Assembly: GCF_016899725.1 (NCBI RefSeq)
Contig: NZ_JACLYU010000012.1
Location: forward strand, 1-58,333
Source: Bifidobacterium pullorum subsp. saeculare
GTDB taxonomy: Bacteria; Actinomycetota; Actinomycetes; Actinomycetales; Bifidobacteriaceae
Length of the DNA stretch: 58,333 nt
Reading direction: 5' to 3'
Part shown: in pieces, positions 9,634 through 16,845 of the stretch
Position numbering within the stretch: the stretch's first letter is position 1
How the letters are laid out: the number at the start of each line of letters is the position of its first letter
Notes under the pieces: model-generated
The model's input: the letters and a program-made list of their open reading frames with translations, nothing else
Databases searched by the model: none
What the model was told of the DNA's origin: nothing
Made by a program: the position numbers and the translations under genes

Positions 9634-10749
9634 GCCCTTGAGCCGGGCGACGGCCTGGTCGATGGCCTCGTCGGTGGCGGTGGCGGAGAAGCGCAGGAAT
9701 TCCGGGGCGCCGTAGAACTCGCCGGGGCTGGGGACGATGCCGATGCGGGCGAGGTCGGCCATATCGGTCCAGCAGTCGCCGGAGCGGGCCGGCACCCACA
9801 CGTACAGCGCGCCGGCGGGCATCTGCGCATCGTAGCCGTGGGCGCGCAGGCCTCCGACCAGCGCCTCGAGGCGGCGGCGGTAACGGTCGCGCTGCTCGGC
9901 CACGGAATCGTGGTTGCGCAGCGCGGCGGCCATCGCGGCCTGCACTGGCCCGGGGATGATCTGCCCGATCTGCTTGCGGTATTCGGTCATGCGTGTGACC
10001 AGGCTGCGGTCGCCGGCGATGAAGGCGGTGCGGTAGCCGGCCATGTTGCTCTGCTTGCTCAGCGAGTACAGCGTGAGCACGCCCTGGGCCGAGCCCTCGC
10101 ACACGTCGGATTCGAGCGCGCACGCGGCGGGCGCGCCGCCCCACGTCATCAGCGCATAGCATTCGTCGGACAGCGTGACCGCGCCGATCTGGCGGGCGGC
10201 GGCCACGATGTCGGCCAGCCAGTGATCGGCGAGCACCTGGCCGGTGGGATTGCACGGCGAGTTCACCCACACGGCCTTGACGCCGGGCACCGAGCGCCAC
10301 GAATCGACATCGGCCACGTCGTCCACCTTGAGCACGGTGGCGCCGGCGAGCTGGGTGCCGATCTCATACGTCGGGTAGGAGACCCGCGGCTGGACGACCA
10401 CGTCGCCGGGGCCTAGGTGCAGCAGGGAGGCCATGAGCGCGACGGCCTCCTTGGAGCCGACGGTGGGCACGACGGCCGCGTTCACCGCCTTGGGGTCCAC
10501 GCCGCGGCAGTCGCGGAACCAGTCGTCGATGGCCGCGCGCAGGTCGGCGGTGCCGGCCGTGGCGGGGTAGCCGTAGGCGTTCGGCGCGTCGGAGGCGGCG
10601 GCGAGCGCCCGCCGCGCCGCCTCGGGCACCGGGTCGACGGGCGAGCCGACCGACAGGTCGACCATGCCGCCGTCCGCGGCCTTGGCCGTCGCCTTGTAGC
10701 CGGCGATGCGCGACCAGTCGTAGGGCGATTCGTACGCGTGGAATCCCAT
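9631..10749 (-). CDS. dapC: Succinyldiaminopimelate aminotransferase
   Basis: PLP-dependent class I/II aminotransferase (372 aa) that makes N-succinyl-LL-2,6-diaminopimelate in the lysine/peptidoglycan precursor pathway. Family features: YGYPATAGTADLR near the N-terminus, NSPCNPTGQ cofactor-site loop, SDECYALM (Asp and Tyr contacting PLP), the Schiff-base Lys in YSLSKQSNMAGYR and Arg in FLRFSATAT. GGGAGG seven bases before the ATG at 10749 fixes the start. In actinobacteria dapC normally follows fdxA directly; here 2.2 kb of toxin-antitoxin genes and hairpin repeats sit between them, so dapC may have its own promoter. Confidence 0.92.
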   Translation of the reverse strand: MGFHAYESPYDWSRIAGYKATAKAADGGMVDLSVGSPVDPVPEAARRALAAASDAPNAYGYPATAGTADLRAAIDDWFRDCRGVDPKAVNAAVVPTVGSKEAVALMASLLHLGPGDVVVQPRVSYPTYEIGTQLAGATVLKVDDVADVDSWRSVPGVKAVWVNSPCNPTGQVLADHWLADIVAAARQIGAVTLSDECYALMTWGGAPAACALESDVCEGSAQGVLTLYSLSKQSNMAGYRTAFIAGDRSLVTRMTEYRKQIGQIIPGPVQAAMAAALRNHDSVAEQRDRYRRRLEALVGGLRAHGYDAQMPAGALYVWVPARSGDCWTDMADLARIGIVPSPGEFYGAPEFLRFSATATDEAIDQAVARLKG

Positions 10750-10918
10750 CGTTGCCTCCCTTGTGCGGGGCCGGCCCAGCCGCGGCCGGCCTCCGGTGCA
10801 TGTTTCCCTCAGCATACGACGATGGCCGCCGCGCGTGAGCCGGCCGCCCGGGGGCCGGGAGCCACTGCCCGGGGACCGGCGTCCGGGGGCCGGCCGCAGG
10901 CGCGCGAGCCTGTGGTGC

Positions 10919-11021
10919 GGCAAACCGTACGCTTACGGACACTCAGCGTACGGTTCGCCGCAGTCATACGGAATCAGTGCGACAAAACGTACGCTCACGC
11001 CCGCTCAGCGTACGGTTCGCC
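10919..11021. repeat. Two copies of a 41-bp imperfect palindrome
   Basis: Copies at 10919-10959 and 10980-11021. Each has a 15-bp stem of the type GGCAAACCGTACGCT / AGCGTACGGTTCGCC with one mismatch and an 11-nt loop such as TACGGACACTC. Further copies occur at 11859-11897 and 12701-12865. The second copy ends nine bases from the stop codon of the toxin gene at 11030. The segment 10750-10918 holds no gene; it includes a GC-rich stretch and the phrase CATACGACGATGGCCGCCGC (10814 region), which recurs at 11898 and 12894. Confidence 0.85.
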
Positions 11022-11029
11022 GGTATGGA

Positions 11030-11434
11030 TCAGTCGTCTTGACCGCTGCGGTTGTGGGCGGCATGGCGGTAGATGTCGGAGGGGCGGTGGCGGTTTCCGA
11101 ATGCCAGCACCTGGATGCCGTCGGAGGACCTTCTGTAGATGATGCGCATATCAGCCCGTTGCCCACGCACACGCCGGTATTGGTAATGGTAGGAACACCA
11201 TCCGCCCATGTCCCCGACGAGGGGCGCGCCCTCGACCGCTCCCGCGACGAGCTGCCGCAGGGCGCGCACCGTGCTGTCCACGGCCTGAAGCATCCCGGCT
11301 TCCCCGTCGTCCTGCCCCTCCCAGGCCTGTACCAGTCTGATGACGTCCTCGGCGAGGTCCGCGGAATCCATCGCCATGCCCTCGACCTGGCTCAGGGCCT
11401 CGACGGCCTGTGCCAGCAACCGTCTGGAGGTCAT
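11030..11434 (-). CDS. RelE/ParE-like toxin of a type II toxin-antitoxin pair
   Basis: A 134-residue protein whose C-terminal half has the look of RelE/ParE-superfamily ribonuclease toxins (RADMRIIYRRSSDGIQVLAFGNRH then PSDIYRHAA, alternating strands with conserved Arg residues). The N-terminal half (LLAQAVEALSQVEGMAMDSADL...) is predicted helical and is longer than in minimal toxins. The ATG overlaps the stop of the upstream antitoxin gene by 4 bp (11431-11434), the usual coupled order antitoxin then toxin. Expected to cleave mRNA or otherwise block growth when freed from its antitoxin; the exact target cannot be told. A palindromic repeat lies immediately after the stop. Confidence 0.7.
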   Translation of the reverse strand: MTSRRLLAQAVEALSQVEGMAMDSADLAEDVIRLVQAWEGQDDGEAGMLQAVDSTVRALRQLVAGAVEGAPLVGDMGGWCSYHYQYRRVRGQRADMRIIYRRSSDGIQVLAFGNRHRPSDIYRHAAHNRSGQDD

Positions 11435-11781
11435 CGCCCCATCCGTTCGTCGATAAGCCTCATGGCGCTGTCGGCGAGCTCGCCGCCCGACAGCCAGACC
11501 TTGCCCTTATGGTCGCGCTCGCGGACCATGCGCGCGGTCTCGTAGCGCTCGATCTCATCCTCCAGCTCCTCCAGCCGGCCCACGAGTTCGGCCATGCCTT
11601 CGGCGCTGACGATGTAGGCATAGGGATCGGAGCGGTCGGTCACCTCGACCACCCCATGTTCCTTGAGCCGTTCCTTCCACAGGGAGGTTCGCGCCACATC
11701 CGTCAGCGAGATGCGGTTGCGCAGCCGCGCCGCGTCCACGGTCGCCGTGATGCGATCCAGCGCCACGCCCTTCTCCACCAT
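11431..11781 (-). CDS. Antitoxin, Phd/YefM-like
   Basis: Antitoxin partner of the gene at 11030. It begins VEKGVALDRITATVDAARLRNRISLTDVART, a strand-helix DNA-binding type N-terminus, followed by VVEVTDRSDPYAYIVSAEG, which resembles the Phd/YefM 'prevent host death' fold, and a long acidic/basic helix (ELVGRLEELEDEIERYE) that should wrap the toxin. GGAGG stands five bases before the ATG at 11781; in-frame ATG codons at 11793 and 11799 are possible alternatives and would add four or six residues. Probably represses its own promoter; an AT-richer stretch with TAGAAT on the minus strand (about 11828-11833) could be the -10 box. Confidence 0.65.
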   Translation of the reverse strand: MVEKGVALDRITATVDAARLRNRISLTDVARTSLWKERLKEHGVVEVTDRSDPYAYIVSAEGMAELVGRLEELEDEIERYETARMVRERDHKGKVWLSGGELADSAMRLIDERMGR

Positions 11782-11858
11782 GACAGCCTCCATCCACACA
11801 CTCCATACACCGCAAAGGAATACAGTGATTCTACCGCATTGTTTTCTGCATGAGAGAA

Positions 11859-11897
11859 CAAACCGTACGCTTACGGCCGCTCAGCGTACGGTTCGCC
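11859..11897. repeat. Third copy of the intergenic palindrome
   Basis: CAAACCGTACGCT and AGCGTACGGTTCGCC stem arms around TTACGGCCGCTC. It separates the two toxin-antitoxin operons. From 11898 to 11972 the sequence repeats the CATACGACGATGGCCGCCGC phrase found after the other copies and contains no gene. Confidence 0.8.
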
Positions 11898-11972
11898 GCA
11901 TACGACGATGGCCGCCGCGCGGGGCCGGCCGCGGCCTCAGGGTGGGCCGGACAGCCGCTGAGGAAAGTCAGG

Positions 11973-12269
11973 TCATCGTTTCCCGAACAGCTCGTCATGG
12001 CTGCCGGTGCGCATGAACACGGCGACTCCGTCTTCGCGCACCCAAATCGCGAGCCAGTCGCCGGCGTTACCGACGTGGCATTCCATCACGCCTGCCAAGT
12101 CGCCGGTCAGCATATGCGCCCGATGCCGACGCCACAACGTCTCCCTGGCCTCGCCCGTATCTTCGAGCACCAGGCGTATGACCTCTTTGAGATCCGTAAA
12201 ATCCGCATGACGACGTTTGAGCCGCTTCACATCCCGCTCAAACGCCTTCGTGTATTCCGCCCTGAGCAT
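11973..12269 (-). CDS. YafQ/RelE-family mRNA interferase toxin
   Basis: A 98-residue toxin of the YafQ type: MLRAEYTKAFERDVKRLKRRHADFTDLKEVIRLV (split: MLRAEYTKAFERD, VKRLKRRHADF) is the characteristic basic N-terminal helix pair, and LTGDLAGVMECHVGNAGDWLAIWV plus MRTGSHDELF supply the His/Asp/His active-site region (last motif TGSHDELF is typical). In YafQ-like enzymes these residues cleave ribosome-bound mRNA. The start at 12269 is one base after the antitoxin stop, so translation should be coupled. The longer open frame upstream of 12269 is inside the antitoxin gene and was discarded. Confidence 0.88.
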   Translation of the reverse strand: MLRAEYTKAFERDVKRLKRRHADFTDLKEVIRLVLEDTGEARETLWRRHRAHMLTGDLAGVMECHVGNAGDWLAIWVREDGVAVFMRTGSHDELFGKR

Positions 12270-12270
12270 G

Positions 12271-12540
12271 TCAGATTCCCAAGGCTGCGAACATGTCGTC
12301 GGCCGTGTCGAACCGGGCGGCGCCCGACGCCGCGATGCTCCGGGCCTCGGCCAGGGCATCCGCGGTCTCCGCCGGCAACGGCGAGCACGACAGATCGAGC
12401 GGAATGCGCCGCTCGCGCACGATCTGCCGATAGAAGGCTCTGGTCACGCTCGACAGGTCAAGCCCCAGATCCTCGGCGATCGCGGACGCCTGGCGCTTCG
12501 TGTCCTCGTCCACACGGACCGTCACCGATGCCATAACCAT
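12271..12540 (-). CDS. RelB/DinJ-family antitoxin
   Basis: An 89-residue ribbon-helix-helix antitoxin: ASVTVRVDEDTKRQASAIAEDLGLDLSSVTRAF gives the beta strand and two helices (split: ASVTVRVDEDTK, LGLDLSSVTRAF), and the C-terminal FDTADDMFAALGI is the toxin-wrapping end typical of DinJ. GGAGG stands six bases before the ATG at 12540; the next ATG at 12534 is also possible. It precedes the yafQ-like toxin by one base and should autoregulate through the inverted repeats at 12567-12610. Confidence 0.88.
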   Translation of the reverse strand: MVMASVTVRVDEDTKRQASAIAEDLGLDLSSVTRAFYRQIVRERRIPLDLSCSPLPAETADALAEARSIAASGAARFDTADDMFAALGI

Positions 12541-12566
12541 CGTCCACCTCCATCACCAGATGCAAT

Positions 12567-12610
12567 ACGATATATCACTATCGTAATACGCCGGTATATC
12601 AACGTATTAC
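12567..12610 (-). promoter_or_regulatory. Operator/promoter region of the dinJ-yafQ-like operon
   Basis: Two overlapping inverted repeats in an AT-rich block: ACGATA-6-TATCGT (12567-12584) and GTAATACG-12-CGTATTAC (12583-12610). They lie 27-70 bp before the antitoxin start. Ribbon-helix-helix antitoxins bind such palindromes, so these are the likely autoregulatory operators. Confidence 0.6.
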
Positions 12611-12639
12611 AATTTAAAGCTGATGCACACTGACGCGAA

Positions 12640-12690
12640 TCAGTCATTATAGCCGCCACGGTTGCGGGCGGCATAACGGTAGATGTCAGA
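12640..12690 (-). pseudogene. Tail of a lost third toxin gene
   Basis: Seventeen codons on the minus strand read SDIYRYAARNRGGYND and a stop. This matches the C-terminal tail of the toxin at 11030 (SDIYRHAAHNRSGQDD) at 10 of 16 positions. No upstream toxin sequence remains, only a palindrome copy that begins at 12701. It is what a deletion or recombination between repeated toxin loci would leave. Confidence 0.65.
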
Positions 12691-12700
12691 GGGCTATGAC

Positions 12701-12865
12701 GGCAAACCGTACGCTTACGCCCGCTCAGCGTACGGTTCGCCGCATGCGCGCGATGTCTGTGCGACAAACCGTACTCTCACGGACACTCAGCGTACGGTTC
12801 GCCGCAGTCATACGGAATCAGTGCGACAAAACGTACGCTCACGGACACTCAGCGTACGGTTCGCC
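12701..12865. repeat. Three further copies of the intergenic palindrome in tandem
   Basis: Copies at 12701-12741, 12762-12803 and 12824-12865. The last two and the linker GCAGTCATACGGAATCAGTG repeat the arrangement seen at 10919-11021, so a block of about 100 bp has been duplicated across the island. From 12866 to 12951 no gene is present. Confidence 0.85.
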
Positions 12866-12951
12866 GCATATGCGCCGCATGCGCGCGGCCCGGCATACGA
12901 CGATGGCCGCCGCCCGGAGGCGACGGCCATCGGCACCGCAACATGCGACAG

Positions 12952-13272
12952 TCACTGGTTCTGCGGCGGCAGCGCGGCCACCTGCTCGGGATCCTTGCCG
13001 ATCGGCCCGGCGGCGGAGGCGCCGCCCAGGTCGCCGACCTCGGCGAAGAAGCTCACGGCCGCGTCCTTGTACCAGGCCCACTCCTCCGGCAGGTCGTCCT
13101 CGTAGAAGATCGCCTCGGTGGGGCACACGGGCTCGCAGGCGCCACAGTCGACGCACTCGTTCGGGTTGATGTACAGCGAGCGCTTGCCCTCGTAGATGCA
13201 GTCGACGGGGCACTCGTCCACGCAGGCCTTGTCCTTGACGTCCACGCAGGGCTGGGCGATGACGTATGGCAT
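12952..13272 (-). CDS. fdxA: 7Fe ferredoxin
   Basis: Cytoplasmic electron carrier, 106 aa. The N-terminal half has the two cluster-binding Cys sets: Cys9, Cys17 and Cys21 region (PCVDVKDKACVDECPVDCIY) and CVDCGACEPVCPTEAIFYEDD (split: CVDCGACEPVCP, TEAIFYEDD), the signature of [3Fe-4S][4Fe-4S] ferredoxins of actinobacteria. The tail EWAWYKDAAVSFF is also typical. GGGAGG seven bases before the ATG supports the start. Normally an fdxA-dapC operon; here dapC is displaced by the toxin-antitoxin island. Confidence 0.95.
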   Translation of the reverse strand: MPYVIAQPCVDVKDKACVDECPVDCIYEGKRSLYINPNECVDCGACEPVCPTEAIFYEDDLPEEWAWYKDAAVSFFAEVGDLGGASAAGPIGKDPEQVAALPPQNQ

Positions 13273-13322
13273 GGTTAACCTCCCAACGGTCGCTCGGCGG
13301 CTCTCCGCCGATGGATGCCAGC

Positions 13323-14801
13323 TTACGCCTCAGGCCGGAAGTCCCCGCGCCCGAGCAGGGCGTGGCGGTAGCCGTACCCGAAGTAGATGGCGAAGCCGAT
13401 GACCAACCAGACCACGAAGCGCAGCCAGGTGACCACCGACAGGTTCACCATGAGCCACAGGTTGGCCACGGCGATGAGGATCGGCACCCACGGGTTGCCC
13501 GGCACGCGGAAGGTGCGCGGCAGGTCGGGGCGGCGCCGGCGCATGATCGGCACGGAGATGGCCACCAGGGTGAACGCGGAGAGCGTGCCGATGTTGACCA
13601 TGTCGGACAGCATCGAGACGTCGAAGCAGGCGGCGACGATGGCCATGAGCACGCCCATGAGGATCTGCAGGCGCGCCGGGGTGCCGTGCCTGCCGGTGTG
13701 GCTCAGGCCGCGCGGCAGCAGGCCGTCGCGGCTCATCGCGAAGATGACGCGCGTGACGCCGAGCAGCAGCACCATGATCACGGTGGCCAGGCCCAGCACG
13801 ATGCCGAAGCTGATGATCTTGGCGGCCCAGGTGGCGCCGACCAGCTCGAAGGCGGTGGACAGCGACGGGTCCTGCTGGGCGGCCAGATCCTTGTAGGAGA
13901 CCATGCCGGTGGTCACGATGGCGACGAGCATGTACAGCACGATGACCAGCCCCAGGCCCACGCCAATGCCCAGCGGCACGTTGCGCCGCGGGTTCTTCGC
14001 CTCCTCCGAGGCGGTGGCGACCACGTCGAAGCCCAGGAACGCGAAGAACACGAGCGCCGCGCCGGACAGGATGCCGGGCACGCCGTAGATCGACGGCGTC
14101 ATGCCGGTGGCCCACTGCCACAGCGGCTGGTTCAGCGTCGCGTCGGACGAGGTGGCCGGCTCGCTCGGCGGGATGAACGGCGTGAAGTTCTCCGCCTTGA
14201 CGTAGAAGAAGCCGACCACCACGACGAACAGCACGATCGCGATCTTGAGCACCGTCATCGCCCCGTCGACGCGGGCGCCGATCTTGGTGCCGAACACGAG
14301 CAGCACGGTGAAGAAGGCGACCACCACGACGGGCGCCAGGTCGATGGCGACCGGCCCCAGGTGGACGTTCGTGCCGATATGCCAGCCCATGAGCCCGAAG
14401 AAGTCGTTGAGGTACACGCCCCAGTACTTGGAGATCACCGAGCCGGCCATGAGCATCTCCAGGATCAGGTCCCAGCCGATGATCCAGGCGACGATCTCGC
14501 CGACCGTGGTGTACGTGAAGGTGTAGGCGGAGCCGGCCACCGGGATCATCGAGGCGAACTCGGCGTAGCACATCACGGCCGCGCCGCAGACCAAGCCGGC
14601 GATGACGAAGCTCACGATCACGGCGGGGCCGGCGTGGAAGGCGGCGGCCTGGGCCCCCACCGAGAAAATGCCGGCGCCCACGGCGACGGCCACGCCCATG
14701 ATGGCCAGATCCCACCAGGTCAGGTCGCGTTTGAGCGCGTGCCCCTCCTCGCCGGTCTCGGCGATGGTCTGTTCGACCGATTTCGTACGGAACAGCTGCA
14801 T
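13323..14801 (-). CDS. APC-family amino acid permease (cationic amino acid transporter type)
   Basis: A 492-residue integral membrane protein with about twelve hydrophobic helices. The N-terminus LKRDLTWWDLAIMGVAVAVGAGIF (split: LKRDLTWWDLAIMG, VAVAVGAGIF) with the GxGIF helix break, then FAFLGFDVVATASEEAKNPRRNVP, matches the amino acid/polyamine/organocation superfamily, close to the cationic amino acid transporter group. GGGAGG six bases before the ATG at 14801 sets the start. It stands alone between fdxA and murB, on the same strand as both; murB ends 50 bp upstream. Substrate not determinable from sequence. Confidence 0.9.
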   Translation of the reverse strand: MQLFRTKSVEQTIAETGEEGHALKRDLTWWDLAIMGVAVAVGAGIFSVGAQAAAFHAGPAVIVSFVIAGLVCGAAVMCYAEFASMIPVAGSAYTFTYTTVGEIVAWIIGWDLILEMLMAGSVISKYWGVYLNDFFGLMGWHIGTNVHLGPVAIDLAPVVVVAFFTVLLVFGTKIGARVDGAMTVLKIAIVLFVVVVGFFYVKAENFTPFIPPSEPATSSDATLNQPLWQWATGMTPSIYGVPGILSGAALVFFAFLGFDVVATASEEAKNPRRNVPLGIGVGLGLVIVLYMLVAIVTTGMVSYKDLAAQQDPSLSTAFELVGATWAAKIISFGIVLGLATVIMVLLLGVTRVIFAMSRDGLLPRGLSHTGRHGTPARLQILMGVLMAIVAACFDVSMLSDMVNIGTLSAFTLVAISVPIMRRRRPDLPRTFRVPGNPWVPILIAVANLWLMVNLSVVTWLRFVVWLVIGFAIYFGYGYRHALLGRGDFRPEA

Positions 14802-14851
14802 GGGAACCCTCCCTTGGCCCTGGAATCCTCTCCGGGGCCAGTATAGGAGGC

Positions 14852-16066
14852 TCAGCGCAGGTCCATGCCGATGACCACCGGTTCGGGCACCAGGCGCACG
14901 CCGTACGCGTCCTCGACGCCGTCCTGGATGACCCGGGCGAGCGCGGCCACGTCCGCGGCGGTGGCGCCGCCGCGGTTGGTCAGGGCCAGCGTGTGCCGGC
15001 TGGACAGGCCGGCCTTCGCGCCGTCGCCGGTGCTGAAGCCCTTGTGGAAGCCGGCGTGGTCGATGAGCCAGGCGGCGGAGGTCTTCACACCGGGCGTGCC
15101 GTCGGGCAGGACGGCGGCGAAGCGCGGGGCGTCCGCGGGCAGGCCCGCGGCCCGCTCGGCGGGCAGGATCGGGTTCATGAAGAAGCTGCCGCAGCTGTGG
15201 CGGTCGGGGTCGGCGGCGGGGGCGGCGCCGGGAGCGCCCTGCTGGAGCGCGGCCAAGGAGGCGAGGTCGGCCCGCACGTTCTCCTCGCGCTTGGCGCCGG
15301 CCATCGCGGCCGTGGCGTAGCGCGTCGGATCCTCGAGCATGCCTTTGGCGGCGCGCACGCGCAGCACCGCCTCGCGGATCGCGCCGATGGCCATATGGTC
15401 GCCGACCTCGACGCCGAGCGCCTTGGCGAGCTGGCCGTAGCCGACCGCGCCGGTCGCGCTGTGCCGCAGCGCCAGGGTGACGGACAGCACCACGTAGCGC
15501 GGCGTCGGGAAGAAGCGGTCGGCCGGCTGCGCGGGGGCCACGTACATGCTGGCCTTGAGCACGGAGGACCGGTAGCCGAAGGCCAGGTCGGCGGGCGCGA
15601 GCGTGCGCACGCGCTTGTCCAAGCGGTCCCACACCTCCACGGATTCGACCGACGAGGCGACCTCCTGGCCGTAGGCGCCGATGTTCTGCACGACGGAGGC
15701 GCCGACGGTGCCGGGGATGCCGGAGAGGCCCTCGATGCCCGCCAGCCCCAGGCCGACGGTGAAGGCCACGAGGTCGTCCCAGTTGACGCCGGCCTCGGCC
15801 GAGACGCGCACGGTACGGTCCGCCCCTTCGACCGGGGCGGCCTCGTCGGGCACGGCGATGCCGCGGCGGGCGTCGCGCACGACGACGCCGTCGAACGGCG
15901 CGTCGGCGGCGAGCAGGTTGGAGCCGCCGCCGATGACGCACAGCGGCAGCCCGCGCGAGTCGGCGTCCTCGACGGCTTCGATGAGGCCGACGCGGGTGGT
16001 CGGTTCGACGAAGCGGGCGATCGCGCCGCCCACGCCGATGGTCGTCAGGTCTGCAAAGGACGTCAT
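14852..16066 (-). CDS. murB: UDP-N-acetylenolpyruvoylglucosamine reductase
   Basis: FAD enzyme that reduces UDP-GlcNAc-enolpyruvate to UDP-MurNAc in peptidoglycan synthesis (about 404 aa). FAD-binding motifs: IGGGSNLLAADAPFDGVVV region, GLEGLSGIPGTVG-like stretch (IEGLSGIPGTVGASVVQNIGAYG, split here as IEGLSGIPGTVG and ASVVQNIGAYGQE), the FGYRSSVLK substrate loop, and CGSFFMNPI with the catalytic Ser. The C-terminal AWLIDHAGFHKG matches the type I enzyme. GGGAGG stands four bases before the ATG at 16066; the adjacent ATG at 16069 is too close to it. It is convergently unlinked but co-oriented with rpmG and the permease. Confidence 0.95.
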   Translation of the reverse strand: MTSFADLTTIGVGGAIARFVEPTTRVGLIEAVEDADSRGLPLCVIGGGSNLLAADAPFDGVVVRDARRGIAVPDEAAPVEGADRTVRVSAEAGVNWDDLVAFTVGLGLAGIEGLSGIPGTVGASVVQNIGAYGQEVASSVESVEVWDRLDKRVRTLAPADLAFGYRSSVLKASMYVAPAQPADRFFPTPRYVVLSVTLALRHSATGAVGYGQLAKALGVEVGDHMAIGAIREAVLRVRAAKGMLEDPTRYATAAMAGAKREENVRADLASLAALQQGAPGAAPAADPDRHSCGSFFMNPILPAERAAGLPADAPRFAAVLPDGTPGVKTSAAWLIDHAGFHKGFSTGDGAKAGLSSRHTLALTNRGGATAADVAALARVIQDGVEDAYGVRLVPEPVVIGMDLR

Positions 16067-16214
16067 CATGCCTCCCTGGGATTGGTGGTGGGTCCGGCCG
16101 GTGGGTTCCGTCCCGTGGGTTCCGGCCGCCATTCTACCGGGGCCGGGGTCGCGCGCCGGGGACGGCCGAGCGGGCCGGGGACCGCCGGAACGGGCCGGAA
16201 ACGGGCCGGATATG

Positions 16215-16240
16215 AAAAAACCCGGCCGTCGGGGGCCGGG
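16215..16240 (-). terminator. Rho-independent terminator of rpmG
   Basis: On the minus strand CCCGGCC-cccgac-GGCCGGG followed by six T residues, 17 bp after the rpmG stop. A textbook intrinsic terminator. Confidence 0.92.
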
Positions 16241-16256
16241 TGGAAGTCTGTGACGC

Positions 16257-16424
16257 TCAGCGGGTCTCGCGGTGCACGGTCTGCTTGCGGCAGCGCGGGC
16301 AGAACTTCTTGAGCTCGAGACGATCGGGCGTGTTACGACGGTTCTTCGTCGTGATGTAGTTACGCTCCTTGCACTCGGTGCAGGCCAGCGTGATGCCCGG
16401 ACGGATGTCGGCGCTCTTAGCCAT
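16257..16424 (-). CDS. rpmG: 50S ribosomal protein L33
   Basis: A 55-residue ribosomal protein: [18 protein letters not shown], then [20 protein letters not shown] and [17 protein letters not shown]. It keeps both CxxC pairs (CTEC and CPRC), so it is the zinc-binding C+ form. GGTG eight bases upstream is the ribosome binding site. It lies after the tRNA-Tyr-Thr-Met cluster, separated from it by a terminator hairpin at 16461, and ends with a strong terminator. Confidence 0.96.
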   Translation of the reverse strand: MAKSADIRPGITLACTECKERNYITTKNRRNTPDRLELKKFCPRCRKQTVHRETR

Positions 16425-16460
16425 GTTCATTCACCTCTGTGTTCTCAAATCTTAAAGTGT

Positions 16461-16482
16461 GCGCCCGCCGGGTGGCGGGCGC
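16461..16482 (-). terminator. Hairpin after the tRNA cluster
   Basis: GCGCCCGCC-gggt-GGCGGGCGC, six bases past the 3' end of tRNA-Met on the minus strand, followed by ACACTTTAAG. It ends the tRNA transcript or attenuates reading into rpmG. Confidence 0.7.
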
Positions 16483-16487
16483 GTTTG

Positions 16488-16561
16488 TAGCGAGGAAGAG
16501 GCTCGAACTCTTGACCTTACGATTATGAGTCGTACGCTCTAGCCAGCTGAGCTACCCCGCC
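16488..16561 (-). tRNA. tRNA-Met (CAT), elongator type
   Basis: Read on the minus strand the 74-nt sequence folds with acceptor GGCGGGG/CCTCGCT, D arm GCTCAGCTGGCTAGAGC, anticodon loop CTCATAA closed by TACGA/TCGTA, and T arm with GTTCGAG. The CAT anticodon with a G1-U72 pair and without the GGG/CCC anticodon stem of initiators points to elongator tRNA-Met. CCA is not encoded. Confidence 0.93.
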
Positions 16562-16565
16562 AGAG

Positions 16566-16637
<72 letters not shown>

Positions 16638-16638
16638 G

Positions 16639-16720
16639 TGGCGGATAGTGGATTCGAACCACTGAAGCACGAAGCGCCTGATTTACAGTCAGGTCCCTTT
16701 GACCGCTTGGGAAATCCGCC
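16639..16720 (-). tRNA. tRNA-Tyr (GTA)
   Basis: An 82-nt type II tRNA with a long variable arm. Acceptor GGCGGAT/ATCCGCC, anticodon arm CCTGA-CTGTAAA-TCAGG (GTA), T arm AGTGGTTCGAATCCACT. First gene of the Tyr-Thr-Met cluster; only one base separates it from tRNA-Thr. Confidence 0.95.
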
Positions 16721-16765
16721 GGTGTTTCCTCTGAGGTTTTGGGAACCTCGCTTGGCAACTTGGCT

Positions 16766-16794
16766 ATCATGACACGAATCGACGATGAGCGCAA
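16766..16794 (-). promoter_or_regulatory. Predicted promoter of the tRNA cluster
   Basis: TTGCGC (16789-16794) and CATGAT (16766-16771) with a 17-bp spacer on the minus strand, 45 bp before tRNA-Tyr. Good fit to a sigma-70-type promoter. Confidence 0.6.
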
Positions 16795-16845
16795 ATCGGC
16801 GTGTCGCAGCACTCGGCCGCGGTGGACAATCCCGCCGAATCCCCA

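Noticed and set aside
14802..15941. Extension of the amino acid permease to an 872-residue protein
   Set aside because: The extra part is antisense/out-of-frame reading across murB; the true permease start at 14801 has GGGAGG.
16488..16561. tRNA-Ile2 or initiator tRNA-Met for the CAT tRNA
   Set aside because: It lacks the initiator's GGG/CCC anticodon stem and C1 mismatch, and the body resembles elongator tRNA-Met; Ile2 cannot be fully excluded from sequence alone.
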